Of a DNA stretch of 64,000 bases, positions 53,247 to 62,200 are shown one piece after another (the stretch's first letter is position 1; each line of letters opens with the position of its first letter). Under the pieces are notes generated by a model that saw nothing but the letters and a program-made list of their open reading frames with translations, was not told where the DNA came from and did not search any database. A program made the position numbers and the translations under genes. Origin of the DNA: Flavobacteriales bacterium (GTDB lineage Bacteria > Bacteroidota > Bacteroidia > Flavobacteriales_F > PHOS-HE28); the NCBI GenBank assembly GCA_016703105.1, contig JADJCS010000008.1, positions 124,001-188,000 on the forward strand, written 5' to 3'.

Positions 53247-53254
53247 TAGCTTTG
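53247..53254 (+). promoter_or_regulatory. TAnnTTTG -7 element before the T9SS protein gene
   Basis: TAGCTTTG, an exact match, 28 bases before ATG 53283. No obvious -33 element is seen. Confidence 0.45.
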
Positions 53255-53282
53255 GAATTCGGCCATTTAGAAACCGCCGCTC

Positions 53283-54161
53283 ATGCATGCGCTGAAAATG
53301 CTTGGCTTGTCCTGCGCGCTATGTTCCGCGGCGAACGGCACGGCACAAACCGTGTACGCAGGGCAATGGGACACCACGATGTTCCATGTGGACCATGGAA
53401 CCGGTCTTGAGGTCACTATTCCGGGGATGGGCAATGCGAACCATGGACAGGAGGATCTGGATCTGGACTACGATGGCGTCCTTGACGTTCGGTTCTATAG
53501 CTCCCGGTATTTCTCGGGGGCCGGAACGGAGTACTATCACAGTGTTGAAGGTCTATCACCGGCGGTGACCATCGCTGCGTTCATCGATACGGTGCCTTGG
53601 ACCTATCCGCCCGACACTTTGCCGGTGACCATCGTAGACTCTCTCGCTTTCGGTGCCGCGGTGGACAATACCCTGGAGTATGTAGACATTTTTGAACCCA
53701 TCTTTTTCTACAGCTACGTCACGAGTGGCACATGGGGTCCACACCTTCCTGGCTGGCACAGCACCGGGCCCCATTTCGTAGGCGTTCGGATCGAGAACCA
53801 GGGTACCGTCCGTTATGGCTGGGTGAAGGTGGAGGTCAGCGGCAACGCATTGGGTGTATTGCGCATTTTGGAGCAAGGTTGCACCTACGCCGAGTGGACC
53901 ATTCTGGTACCCTCTGTTGCACCGCATTCCGTCGCATTGAGTCTTGTCCCGCAGCCTTTCACCAACGAAGTGACCGTGGCGACCGAAGATCACGAACCCA
54001 TGGAGCTCGTCCTCTTCGATCTCGCCGCGCGGCCCGTGCTGCGTAGCCTCATTGCGGGTACGACGACGATCGCCACCACACACCTTGCCGAGGGGATGTA
54101 TGTGTTCGAGCTAAAGAAGAGCGGATCGCTTATAAAGCAGGGGCGGATCGTCAAGCACTGA
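53283..54161 (+). CDS. Secreted protein with probable type A T9SS sorting domain
   Basis: 292 residues. Signal peptide at the start (LKMLGLSCALCSAANGTAQ). The middle, beta-rich, has LDLDYDGVLDVRFYSSRYFS and HFVGVRIENQGTVRYGWVKV, a layout seen in secreted Bacteroidota proteins with anchoring domains. The C-terminal 75 residues form a T9SS type A-like domain (VPQPFTNEVTV; LFDLAARPVLRSL; GMYVFELKKSGSLIKQGRIV). No enzyme motif recognised. An exact TAnnTTTG element lies 28 bases upstream. Confidence 0.78.
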   Translation: MHALKMLGLSCALCSAANGTAQTVYAGQWDTTMFHVDHGTGLEVTIPGMGNANHGQEDLDLDYDGVLDVRFYSSRYFSGAGTEYYHSVEGLSPAVTIAAFIDTVPWTYPPDTLPVTIVDSLAFGAAVDNTLEYVDIFEPIFFYSYVTSGTWGPHLPGWHSTGPHFVGVRIENQGTVRYGWVKVEVSGNALGVLRILEQGCTYAEWTILVPSVAPHSVALSLVPQPFTNEVTVATEDHEPMELVLFDLAARPVLRSLIAGTTTIATTHLAEGMYVFELKKSGSLIKQGRIVKH

Positions 54162-54170
54162 TGCGAATTC

Positions 54171-54187
54171 CGCGGGTATTCCCCGCG
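54171..54187. terminator. Small hairpin between two convergent genes
   Basis: CGCGGG at 54171-54176 and CCCGCG at 54182-54187 with a five-base loop, between the stops of the T9SS gene and the FAD-oxidoreductase. Six-base stem, no T-tract; possible bidirectional terminator, low certainty. Confidence 0.35.
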
Positions 54188-54196
54188 TCGTCCCGG

Positions 54197-55915
54197 CTAG
54201 GCCTCCGATCGCTCAGAACGCCCGGAACGTTTCTTCTCCGCCGGCGTAGGTGAGCGCACCCAATTCGGTGTGTAAGGCTTAAAGAACCCCGAGGCGATCA
54301 CCTCCTTCGGGCCGATCCGTCCATCCATAAAGGAGGCGAGCGTGGCGGTGGCGGGGTGCTTGCGGTCCTGCAACACGAGTAGCGCGGTATTGGCCCCCGC
54401 GCGCACGGCGATGGGTACACCGCCGCCGAGTTCAGCCCAGTGGCTGCCGAGGTAGAGGCCTTTCACCGGTGTGCGGTAATGGGCGATGCCCGCCTTGAAG
54501 TTCTCCTTGCCCGGGCGCGCGCCCATCATGCTGCCGTTGCGGTTGCCGGTGTAGCGCCAATGCGTGATCGGCGTGGCCACATCGCAATACACGACGTGCT
54601 TGGAGAGGCCGGGTGCCAGCCGCTCTTCGATGCGACGGATCAATACATCGGCGTAGTCTTTCTTCAGTTGCTCGTAGGCGTCGCCGCGATCCACCCCGCC
54701 GTTCTTCCCTGGGCCGGTGAGCCATTGGTCGTGCGCGGCGAACTCGGCAGGAATGTAGATGGTGAGCGTGCCCATGCCGTCCGGCGCCATGCTGGGATCG
54801 CGCAAGGAGGGTGCGAGAATGCTGATGCCGACCTCTTCGGGGCCGCCATCGCACTGACGCTCGCGCGGTACCTCGTCGTTGGAGAGGTAGATCATCTCCT
54901 CGCCGAAACCGAAGTCCTGCGTGGGGCGGTCCAACGCGAGGGCTACAGTTACTGAACTCGGATAGAGCTTCGCCTCGTGCAACTTCTTCTTCAATGTGGC
55001 GGGCACAGCATCGGCGGGGAGCATGCGCTCGTACAGCGCTTCCACATCGCAGGCGCCCACCACTTGCTTCGCGCGAAGATGGTGCGTGGTGTTGTTCTGT
55101 GTGAGGCGCACGCCTGTGGCTCGGCCATCGGTTAGCAGCACTTCGTGTACCCGGCACTTGTAGTGGATCTCGTTGCCGTAACTGGCGATCACGTGCGCGA
55201 GCCATTCCGGGAAGACCTGGCTCCCCCCAACAGGCGGTAGTTGATAGTCCCCGTAGTAGGCCCAGCCGATAGGTACCAGGCAGGAGAGCAGGTCCATCTC
55301 CGAGGAGAAGATGCGGTGCAGCCGTTCATCCTTGAAGTACTTCGAGAGCCCCTTCTTGATGCCTTCCGGACCGCTGTAGCGGAGATGTGGGATGAAGGGC
55401 AAAGCGAACTTCAATTTGGTGAACAGGTGCAACACCTTGCCGAGCGGGCCTTTGGATTCCTCGGTGCGGAAGAAGCTGCCCATGCCCTCGAAGGCGCCTC
55501 CGATCTTCTTCGCGTCGCGGAAGAAGCGTTCGATCCCCGCACGGTCCGCCGGGAAATCGCGGATCCATTGCTCCTTCAGATCGTCCGGCTTGTCGGTGAG
55601 CAGGTAGTCGAAGCTGTCGCCCTTGTACCGTTTGATGCGTCGCTGCGTGCGGGCCGTGGGGTGGTCCGGACCGATCACATCGAAAACGCGTGTCACCAAT
55701 CCATCCGGTCCCAATTGGTTCAGCCAATGGATGGCGCTGTCGAAGCGGAAGTCCTTCCGCCGGAACCCGGCCAGGTAACCGCCGGGACGAGCGTCCATCT
55801 CCAGTACGCACACGGACAGACCCGCGCGGGACAACAGCCCGGCAGCGGTGAGCCCGCTAATGCCGGCACCGATCACGATGACGTCATACTGGGGACGGAA
55901 GGTGGAGGTACGCAT
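54197..55915 (-). CDS. FAD-dependent oxidoreductase, carotenoid isomerase / retinol saturase type
   Basis: 572 residues. An FAD-binding start (VIVIGAGISGLTAAGLLSRA then VLEMDARPGGYLAGF) and DFRFDSAIHWLNQLGPDGL, then a long substrate-binding region and the C-terminal FAD segment KGLYLGSHWAELGGGVPIAV. The length and H-W-L-N motif fit the CrtISO/RetSat side of the phytoene desaturase superfamily rather than CrtI itself. No signal peptide. It follows the DUF1295 membrane protein gene on the same strand (39-base gap), so the pair may act on a shared lipid or isoprenoid substrate. Confidence 0.85.
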   Translation of the reverse strand: MRTSTFRPQYDVIVIGAGISGLTAAGLLSRAGLSVCVLEMDARPGGYLAGFRRKDFRFDSAIHWLNQLGPDGLVTRVFDVIGPDHPTARTQRRIKRYKGDSFDYLLTDKPDDLKEQWIRDFPADRAGIERFFRDAKKIGGAFEGMGSFFRTEESKGPLGKVLHLFTKLKFALPFIPHLRYSGPEGIKKGLSKYFKDERLHRIFSSEMDLLSCLVPIGWAYYGDYQLPPVGGSQVFPEWLAHVIASYGNEIHYKCRVHEVLLTDGRATGVRLTQNNTTHHLRAKQVVGACDVEALYERMLPADAVPATLKKKLHEAKLYPSSVTVALALDRPTQDFGFGEEMIYLSNDEVPRERQCDGGPEEVGISILAPSLRDPSMAPDGMGTLTIYIPAEFAAHDQWLTGPGKNGGVDRGDAYEQLKKDYADVLIRRIEERLAPGLSKHVVYCDVATPITHWRYTGNRNGSMMGARPGKENFKAGIAHYRTPVKGLYLGSHWAELGGGVPIAVRAGANTALLVLQDRKHPATATLASFMDGRIGPKEVIASGFFKPYTPNWVRSPTPAEKKRSGRSERSEA

Positions 55916-55954
55916 GCGGTGCCGCAGTGCGGTCCGGGGGCAAAGTAACGGCGG

Positions 55955-56875
55955 TCAGCGCCGCCCGAAACGCGGGAGGAAACGCGGCACCCGGCTTTTG
56001 TGTTCGGCATAGCCCGGATACTTCTCCGTGGAAATGCCCTCGCTGAAGTCCGAACTGCCCTGGAACAACAACACCAGCAGGATGGCACCACAGAGGCTCC
56101 AATTCACCCAGCGGCCGGTGGAGTTCACGCTGAAAAAGTAGAATACGATCCACTGTGCCTGCTCCGCCGCGTAGTTGGGGTGTCGCACCATGCCCCAAAG
56201 ACCATCGCGAACGAACCCCTCGGCGTAGCGACCGGTGAGCGGTTCCCCCTCGGCCAGGCGGCGGTGCTTCTCTTTCTGAAAATCCCATTGCTGTTGATCG
56301 GCTATCGTCTCGAAGACCAGGAACAGGAGGAAGAGGGCAGCGAGCGCCACATCCAGGACGCCTACTTCGCCGGGCGCGTCGATCACCAGCAGCATGGGCA
56401 GTGTGAACAACAGCACCAGCCCCAGTTGGTAGAGCGAGATGAAGAACAGGTTGAAGAGCCGCCAGGCCCACGGCTTCGCCAATACCGGGTTGCGCCGCAG
56501 CACCTCCCAGCGGTAGTCCTCCTCCCCTTCCCAGAACTTCCAGCTGTAACCCCCGCGCCGGCCGAAGTTGTACGTGAGGCGGACACCCCATGCGGTTACG
56601 AGAAAAGCCATGAGCAATGCGCGCGGCGTGAAGCCTGCGGCATCGGCCATCACCCAGGCATAGACCACGGGCATCACGCTCCAGAGCTTGTCCACCTGGC
56701 TGCAATTGCGGGTGAGCTCCGCCACCGCGTAGCAGGCCAGGGCTGTGGTCACGTAGATCAGGAGCAGCGTACGTAGCGTTGTCGCTTGCAGGGCGGTGAG
56801 CGGCGCATCGGCGAAGTAGGAGATGATGGGAACGAGGATAAGCGTGATCAGCAGCAGGGCGATGGTGCGGGTCAT
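55955..56875 (-). CDS. DUF1295 (steroid 5-alpha-reductase-like) membrane protein
   Basis: 306 residues, about seven membrane helices. Diagnostic: CSQVDKLWSVMPVVYAWVMA, TAWGVRLTYNFGRRGGY, KFWEGEEDYRWEVLRRN and the C-terminal GLWGMVRHPNYAAEQAQWIV (H-P-N-Y motif of the steroid-reductase/ICMT fold), then YPGYAEHKSRVPRF. Likely a lipid reductase or methyltransferase-like membrane enzyme using an NADPH-type cofactor; substrate unknown. It is divergent from the esterase gene at 56959 and separated from it by a perfect hairpin. Confidence 0.9.
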   Translation of the reverse strand: MTRTIALLLITLILVPIISYFADAPLTALQATTLRTLLLIYVTTALACYAVAELTRNCSQVDKLWSVMPVVYAWVMADAAGFTPRALLMAFLVTAWGVRLTYNFGRRGGYSWKFWEGEEDYRWEVLRRNPVLAKPWAWRLFNLFFISLYQLGLVLLFTLPMLLVIDAPGEVGVLDVALAALFLLFLVFETIADQQQWDFQKEKHRRLAEGEPLTGRYAEGFVRDGLWGMVRHPNYAAEQAQWIVFYFFSVNSTGRWVNWSLCGAILLVLLFQGSSDFSEGISTEKYPGYAEHKSRVPRFLPRFGRR

Positions 56876-56894
56876 GGGGCGAAGGTCGATGGAA

Positions 56895-56932
56895 GTTCAA
56901 CACCCCTCCCGGTCGCAGGAGGGGTGTTGAAC
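56895..56932. promoter_or_regulatory. Perfect 15-base hairpin in a divergent intergenic region
   Basis: GTTCAACACCCCTCC at 56895-56909 and its perfect complement at 56918-56932, with an eight-base loop. It lies between the starts of two divergent genes (56875 minus, 56959 plus), an unusual place for a terminator, so an operator or a leader-RNA structure is more likely. Confidence 0.5.
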
Positions 56933-56958
56933 CGCTCGAATTTCCGTTAGTTCGACCC

Positions 56959-57912
56959 ATGCGATCCGCTCTCCTCATTGTGCTGCTCTTCACAGCGCTC
57001 CACGCGCTCGCCGGGCAAGCACTTACCGAGGTGGAGGCCTTCGGCGGGAACCCCGGCAACCTGCGCATGTTCTTTCATTTACCCGCGAACGCAGCGAAGA
57101 AAAAAATGCCGCTCGTCATCGTGCTGCACGGCTGCACCCAAAGCGCCGAGCGTATCGCCACACTGAGCGGCTGGAACGAGCTCGCCGATCACGCGGGCTT
57201 CTTCGTGCTCTATCCCGAACAGCGCGGATCGAACAATGGTGCGAGCTGCTTCAACTGGTTCAAACCGGAGGAAATCGTGCCCGGGCAAGGTGAAGTGGCT
57301 TCGATCCACAACATGGTCGTGCATGCATTGGCCCATTGGCCGGTGGACCCCGAGCGCATCTTCATCTACGGCGTTTCAGCAGGTGGCGGCATGGCGGCCG
57401 CCATGATGGCCTGCCATCCCGAACTGTTCAAAGCTGGGGCCATCATCGCTGGTGCACCGTATCGTGCCGCGAAGGACACCGAATACGGCCGCCTCGCCAT
57501 CCACGATCCGAAGGACCGAACGCCCGCGGAATGGGGCGCGCTCATCACTTCCATGCATCCTGCGGGTACGCACTACCCACGGGTGATAGTGATCCACGGT
57601 ACTTCGGATGATGTCGTCGACATCCGCCATGCCGATGCCTTGATCGCCCAGTGGACGAGCGCGCATGGCTGCGATAGCGTGCCCGATAGCGTACACTTCG
57701 ACCTCCATGGAACAAAGGGCTTGCAGCAGAGCACCTATCGGAACGAAGATGGAACCGTGCTCACGTTCTATCGGGTAGAAGGACTCGGACACAAATTGCC
57801 CGTGGATCCCGGTCCGCCACCGCGCCAGGGCGGCAAGACCACTTGGGTGAGCCCGGATATCGGCTGGCATTCCACCCATGCGGTGGCCAAGGAGTTCGGG
57901 CTGGTGGAGTGA
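56959..57912 (+). CDS. PHB-depolymerase-type secreted esterase (alpha/beta hydrolase)
   Basis: 317 residues. Signal peptide MRSALLIVLLFTALHALAGQ. Alpha/beta hydrolase of the PHB-depolymerase/feruloyl-esterase-like family: PLVIVLHGCTQSAERIATLS (oxyanion hole), LYPEQRGSNNGASCFNWF, IYGVSAGGGMAAAMM (nucleophile Ser140), VIVIHGTSDDVVDIRHA (catalytic Asp) and VEGLGHKLPVD (catalytic His). Probably hydrolyses short polyester or polysaccharide ester bonds outside the cytoplasm. Convergent with rimK, the stops four bases apart. Confidence 0.9.
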   Translation: MRSALLIVLLFTALHALAGQALTEVEAFGGNPGNLRMFFHLPANAAKKKMPLVIVLHGCTQSAERIATLSGWNELADHAGFFVLYPEQRGSNNGASCFNWFKPEEIVPGQGEVASIHNMVVHALAHWPVDPERIFIYGVSAGGGMAAAMMACHPELFKAGAIIAGAPYRAAKDTEYGRLAIHDPKDRTPAEWGALITSMHPAGTHYPRVIVIHGTSDDVVDIRHADALIAQWTSAHGCDSVPDSVHFDLHGTKGLQQSTYRNEDGTVLTFYRVEGLGHKLPVDPGPPPRQGGKTTWVSPDIGWHSTHAVAKEFGLVE

Positions 57913-57916
57913 ACGC

Positions 57917-58789
57917 TCACACCCGCCGCTCGATGAACTTCACCATTTCCCCGGCGATGTCCTGACCGGTGGCGCGTTCGATGCCTTCCAGCCCGGGGGA
58001 ACTGTTCACTTCGATCACAAGCGGGCCGCGCTCGCTCTGCAGCATATCCACACCGGCCACGTCGAGACCAATGGCTTTGGCGGCTTTGATCGCGGTCACC
58101 TCCTCCTCGTGCGATAGTTCGATCAGCTCGGCTGTGCCGCCGCGGTGCAAGTTGCTGCGGAACTCGCCCTCCTTGCCGGTCCGCTTCATCGCACCCACAA
58201 TGCGGCCGTCCACCACGAAAGCACGCACATCTTGTCCCCGGCTTTCCTGGATGAACTCCTGCACGATCACCCGCGCCTTCAAACTGTTGAAGGCTTCGCA
58301 CACCGCGATCGCCGCCTTCTTCGTCTCGGCAAGTACCACGCCCAGACCTTGTGTGCCTTCGAGCAACTTGATGATGCACGGCGCACCGCCCACGCTGTCT
58401 ATCACGCGGCCCAAGTCCTTGCTGTAGTTGGTGAAAACGGTTTTGGGGATACCCACGCCGCTGCGCGTGAGGATCTGCAAGCTGCGCAGCTTATCGCGGC
58501 TGCGCACCAGCGCCTGGCTCTCGGTAGTGGTGAACACTTTCATCATCTCGAACTGGCGCACCACCGCCGTGCCGTAGAAGGTTACGCTCGCCCCGATGCG
58601 CGGGATGATCGCGTCCACCTCCAGGAGCGGCTGGCCATTATAGATCACCTGTGGGTTCTTGCGCTCGATGAGGATGTCGCACTTCACGTGGTTCACCACG
58701 CGCGCGGTATGGCCCCGCGCCTCGCAGGCCTCCACCAAGCGCCGGGTGGAATACAGCTTGCTGTTCCGGGAAAGCACAACGATGTTCAT
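57917..58789 (-). CDS. rimK: RimK-family alpha-L-glutamate ligase
   Basis: 290 residues. Strong end-to-end match to RimK as I recall it: VVLSRNSKLYSTRRLVEACE, DAIIPRIGASVTFYGTAVVR, RSRDKLRSLQILTRSG, VGGAPCIIKLLEGTQGLGVV (ATP-grasp P-loop), KEGEFRSNLHRGG, and the Mg/ATP residues in GPLVIEVNSSPGLEGIE. RimK adds C-terminal glutamates to ribosomal protein S6 and can make poly-glutamate. The RimB-like gene at 52790 is a likely functional partner. CAAAGCTA (TAGCTTTG in gene direction) lies 22 bases before the start. Confidence 0.94.
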   Translation of the reverse strand: MNIVVLSRNSKLYSTRRLVEACEARGHTARVVNHVKCDILIERKNPQVIYNGQPLLEVDAIIPRIGASVTFYGTAVVRQFEMMKVFTTTESQALVRSRDKLRSLQILTRSGVGIPKTVFTNYSKDLGRVIDSVGGAPCIIKLLEGTQGLGVVLAETKKAAIAVCEAFNSLKARVIVQEFIQESRGQDVRAFVVDGRIVGAMKRTGKEGEFRSNLHRGGTAELIELSHEEEVTAIKAAKAIGLDVAGVDMLQSERGPLVIEVNSSPGLEGIERATGQDIAGEMVKFIERRV

Positions 58790-58811
58790 GCGGCGCGGCG
58801 GAAAGAGGGCG

Positions 58812-58819
58812 CAAAGCTA
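58812..58819 (-). promoter_or_regulatory. TAnnTTTG -7 element before rimK
   Basis: CAAAGCTA on the plus strand is TAGCTTTG in the rimK direction, an exact match to the Bacteroidota -7 consensus, 22 bases upstream of the rimK ATG. Confidence 0.5.
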
Positions 58820-58850
58820 GGGGGCTAGGGAATGGCAGCGTGATGGATGC

Positions 58851-59078
58851 ATGAACGAAACGCGTTCGCGATCAACTCCCCCCCTGAGCAGCGATCGCTC
58901 GCTGCGGGTACCGAAGGAGGGGTTGGGGGTGGTTTCCGAACCGCATTTCCTGGGCGCAAAACCCAAGTTGTGTGCGTGGACGGAACTGATCGCACGGTAC
59001 CAACAAGATCGCTTCGCGTCGAAGACGAACGCTCGCGAACGCGGGTTAACAACGGGATTTTTAACGCCCGGTTTTTAA
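58851..59078 (+). CDS. Possible N-terminal part of a protein cut by low-quality sequence
   Basis: Frame of 75 codons from ATG 58851 (MNETRSRSTPPLSSDRSLRV). About 55 residues have balanced composition and look protein-like (VPKEGLGVVSEPHFLGAKPK, LCAWTELIARYQQDRFAS); after that the frame enters the homopolymer-rich segment and loses sense. No family recognised. It may be the start of a real gene whose remainder is misread, or a chance frame. Confidence 0.25.
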   Translation: MNETRSRSTPPLSSDRSLRVPKEGLGVVSEPHFLGAKPKLCAWTELIARYQQDRFASKTNARERGLTTGFLTPGF

Positions 59079-59255
59079 ATTTGCCCAAAGGAAACCCAAA
59101 AAAGAAGTTGGTTTTTTTTTTCCCCGGAAATTCCCTCCGGGGCCCTTTTCCCCCTTTTTTTTACCAAAACCAAGAAGGAAAGGTTTTTCCGCCCTTTTTC
59201 CCTTGTGGGTAAGGTTCCCCGCCAACCCCCGCCCCCCGCAAAAGACGAAACTACA

Positions 59256-62200
59256 CTACGGCACCTGCTGGCTCCTCACCGCCGTCGGCACCGAGCCGCC
59301 CACGTTCAGCAGGATCAGGTCGCGGTCGTTCGCGCTGCCGGCGTACTTCACCTGGCCGTTCAAGTTCAGGTCGTGCCGGAGATAGCCGGAGACCGTGTTG
59401 GTGGGAATGAAACCACCGATGAGGGTGAGGATGGGGTCGCGGTCGTTCCCCGCGCCGGCGTATTTCACCTGGCCGTTGCCGGTAGCATCACCCGCCCAGA
59501 GCTGCGCGGTGTTGTTCGCGATGCGAAGACCGTTCGTGCCCCAGCTAGCGGTGGAGGCCGGTGTGAGATCCAGCAAAGTGGGTGTGGCACCCAAGGTCGA
59601 CGGTGTCGCGGTCATTACGCCGAGGTGGTTGCGGTGGCGCAGCGCGATGAAATAGCTGCCCGCAGCGATGGCGAGACGTACGGGCGAGGTACCGTCCACG
59701 TCCACCACGTCGCCGTCGCGCTGAATGAGCGCGGGACGTGAACACAGGATCTGCGTGGGATCGATCGTGGAGCGCACTTCCACCACCACCCAATCGACCA
59801 GGGCGTTCGCACCAGGCACGGCGAGAATGGCCGGATCCACGGTTTGGCCGCCCGTATGCCGCTCGAAGGTCCAGCCCAATGCTGAATACGGTTCGGTGAG
59901 CGGAAGGAGACCGGTTGTGCGCAGGTCATCCCGCATCATGCCTGCTCCAGTTTCGTACGGTCCTTGCAAGAAGGCGCGTAGCATCAGCGGCGCCCCGTTG
60001 AACACCTGGATATCGTCGATGTAAACGTGTTGCCCGTTCGCACCGGTGTACACCTCGAACTCGAGTTCGGTGGTGTAGCCGATCATCTCGTCCAGCGGGA
60101 TCGTTGTCCACCGCCATTCGCCGCAAGTGGTGGGTGCGTAGGCTTGACCGCTCACGAAGGCGCCGCCGTTCGTCACTAGATCCGCACCTTGTTGGGAGAA
60201 CAGTTCTTCGTACACATTGAAGTCGCAATCCCGCGCGCTTATCTCCAACCGTTCGTTCGAAGAAGTGTTGCGCCGGGCGTAGGCATGGCGGAAGCGCAGA
60301 TAGGGCGCGGTGGCCTGCACCAGATCGAGGTGTACCGAGCGCATATCCGCACGACCGTATTGGCCGCTGAAGCCATAGCACGGCACATAGGCCGCGGTGT
60401 TCGTCCCACATCCCATCGTAGCGTCGGACTGCCAGCCGATCCCTCCCTGCCCGCCCGGGCCGCCGATACCACCGCTGGGGCACTCCCAGCCCACCGGCGG
60501 GAATACGCCGCTTTCGAAATCCTGCACGAAGTCGAGCGGCGCGCCGGCCTCCACGATCACCGCCGCAGCGATGGTGAGCGTATCGCTCGTGAGCCCGTCC
60601 TGCACCACCAGTGTCACAGCTTGACTACCCGGTGCGACGTAGATCACTGCGGGAGGGTCTTGGCCCACATGGGTGGAAGGGTTCCCGCCGGGGAACGACC
60701 ACGTCCACGCGTTCGGTGCCCCCGTGCTCTGATCCGTGAACTGGACCGATGCGCCCGCACAAATGGTCTGCCCCTCGCCGGAAAAGTCCGCGTGGAGCGG
60801 TGCGTTCACCTCGAACGGCACCAAGGCGGAGAGTTGGCCCGCATAACCATTGCTGGAGAAGGCCACTCCGTTGCCAACGGTCCACGCATAAAGACCGTTC
60901 ACGAGGGTGATGGCGAGCGTATCCACAGTGGCCATGGACTCGCAGAGCACGCGTACGCCGCTGTTCCGATCGAAGACCTGGACGTTGGTCTGGGCGTTCG
61001 GCGGCGCGCCACTGTCCGTCCAGCGCAGCACCACCGGCATGCTGGTCACAACACTGTCATTGATCGGCGCCGTGGCGATCGGTGCGGGTGCCACGCCGGT
61101 CCAGCCGACATGGTAGGGCGTGTGCGCGCAAAGATTCCATTGACGTGTAGCGCCGCTGCCGGTAAAGGAGTTGTCCACCATGACGCAGGACGCGGGGCCG
61201 TTGCAGCTGCTGCCATGGTAGTTCAGGTTCTGCGCCCCGTTGAAAAGCTGCGAACAGTTGCTGCTCGGTGAAGACGCATACTCATCGAAGGCATGGAAGA
61301 TGTGGCCCACCTCATGGCCATACACCCGGTTCACCTGCGAGGTGCTCCAACCGTTCGCGCGGTAAAGGATCTGCGTGTAGGGCCCGCCCAGGTAGGCATA
61401 GCCGATCTTGCCATCGGCCATCTGGCTGGGCGCTCCCTGAGAAGGCGGATTGCAGGCGATGAAGGCGCTGAAGGCATGGTCCGCCGCCAAAGCGACGCGC
61501 CGCTCGCCGTGAAAGGCGTGGAGCTTTCCCGTAACCCCGGGTTCGGTGCGGCCCAGGTTCGTCATGATGGCGCTGATCCACAGTTGATCCTCCCACGAGG
61601 AACGCGTGATGGGTTCGTAGCCCTGCACAGAGATGCCGCCAGCAGGCTCGTACCAATCCATGACCGCCGTTACCGTCGCGCCATGGAGCGATGCGGAATA
61701 CGCCCAGATGGACCACGCATCGATGGCCTGCAACTTCACATCGTCGATCATCGGCTGGGTCCATGAATACTGGTTCGCGTCGATGCTGCCGTTGCTTTCC
61801 ACGAAGAAAAAGCTGGCGGCGATCACGCCTTCCATCCGCTCGGAGTGGTAGCCGTTGTTGCAGGTCCAGGTGAGCGCCGGATCGAAGGAGGGACCGCGCA
61901 GGGAAGGGTCCTGCCCCACCGAACCATCATCGGTATGCACATGGCCCGCCACATCGTCGTGGGCCGCCCAATCCATCGGGGCCAGCACATCCGGCGTTTC
62001 GAAGACGCCATCGAGCAGCGCGTTGAGGTAGTGCGCGGCGATCCGTTGCACATGCGGCAAGGCATTGATCCGCGAAGCGCGCTGGTGTGTGGCGATGAGC
62101 GTTATGTCGCTGCGCTGGGCGAGTGTATTGAGGGAGGCGGGATCCGTGGCACTTCCAATGAAGCAACCGGGCGCCGCGATAACCGCTACGCGCATGCCTG

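Larger units (their letters stand above)
58790..59255. other. 466-base gap ending in a homopolymer-rich degraded segment
   Basis: 58,790-59,040 looks like ordinary intergenic or coding sequence. 59,070-59,240 is a string of short homopolymers of all four bases (runs of T, C, A and G of 3-12), unlike anything else here. The sequence becomes normal again exactly at the end of the metalloprotease gene (59256). This fits a low-quality consensus stretch. Confidence 0.6.

Noticed and set aside
50475..53295. Open frames of 500-875 codons on both strands over the G/C-only block
   Set aside because: With almost no A or T, stop codons are impossible, so length means nothing. The predicted proteins are only Pro/Gly/Ala/Arg and overlap in several frames.
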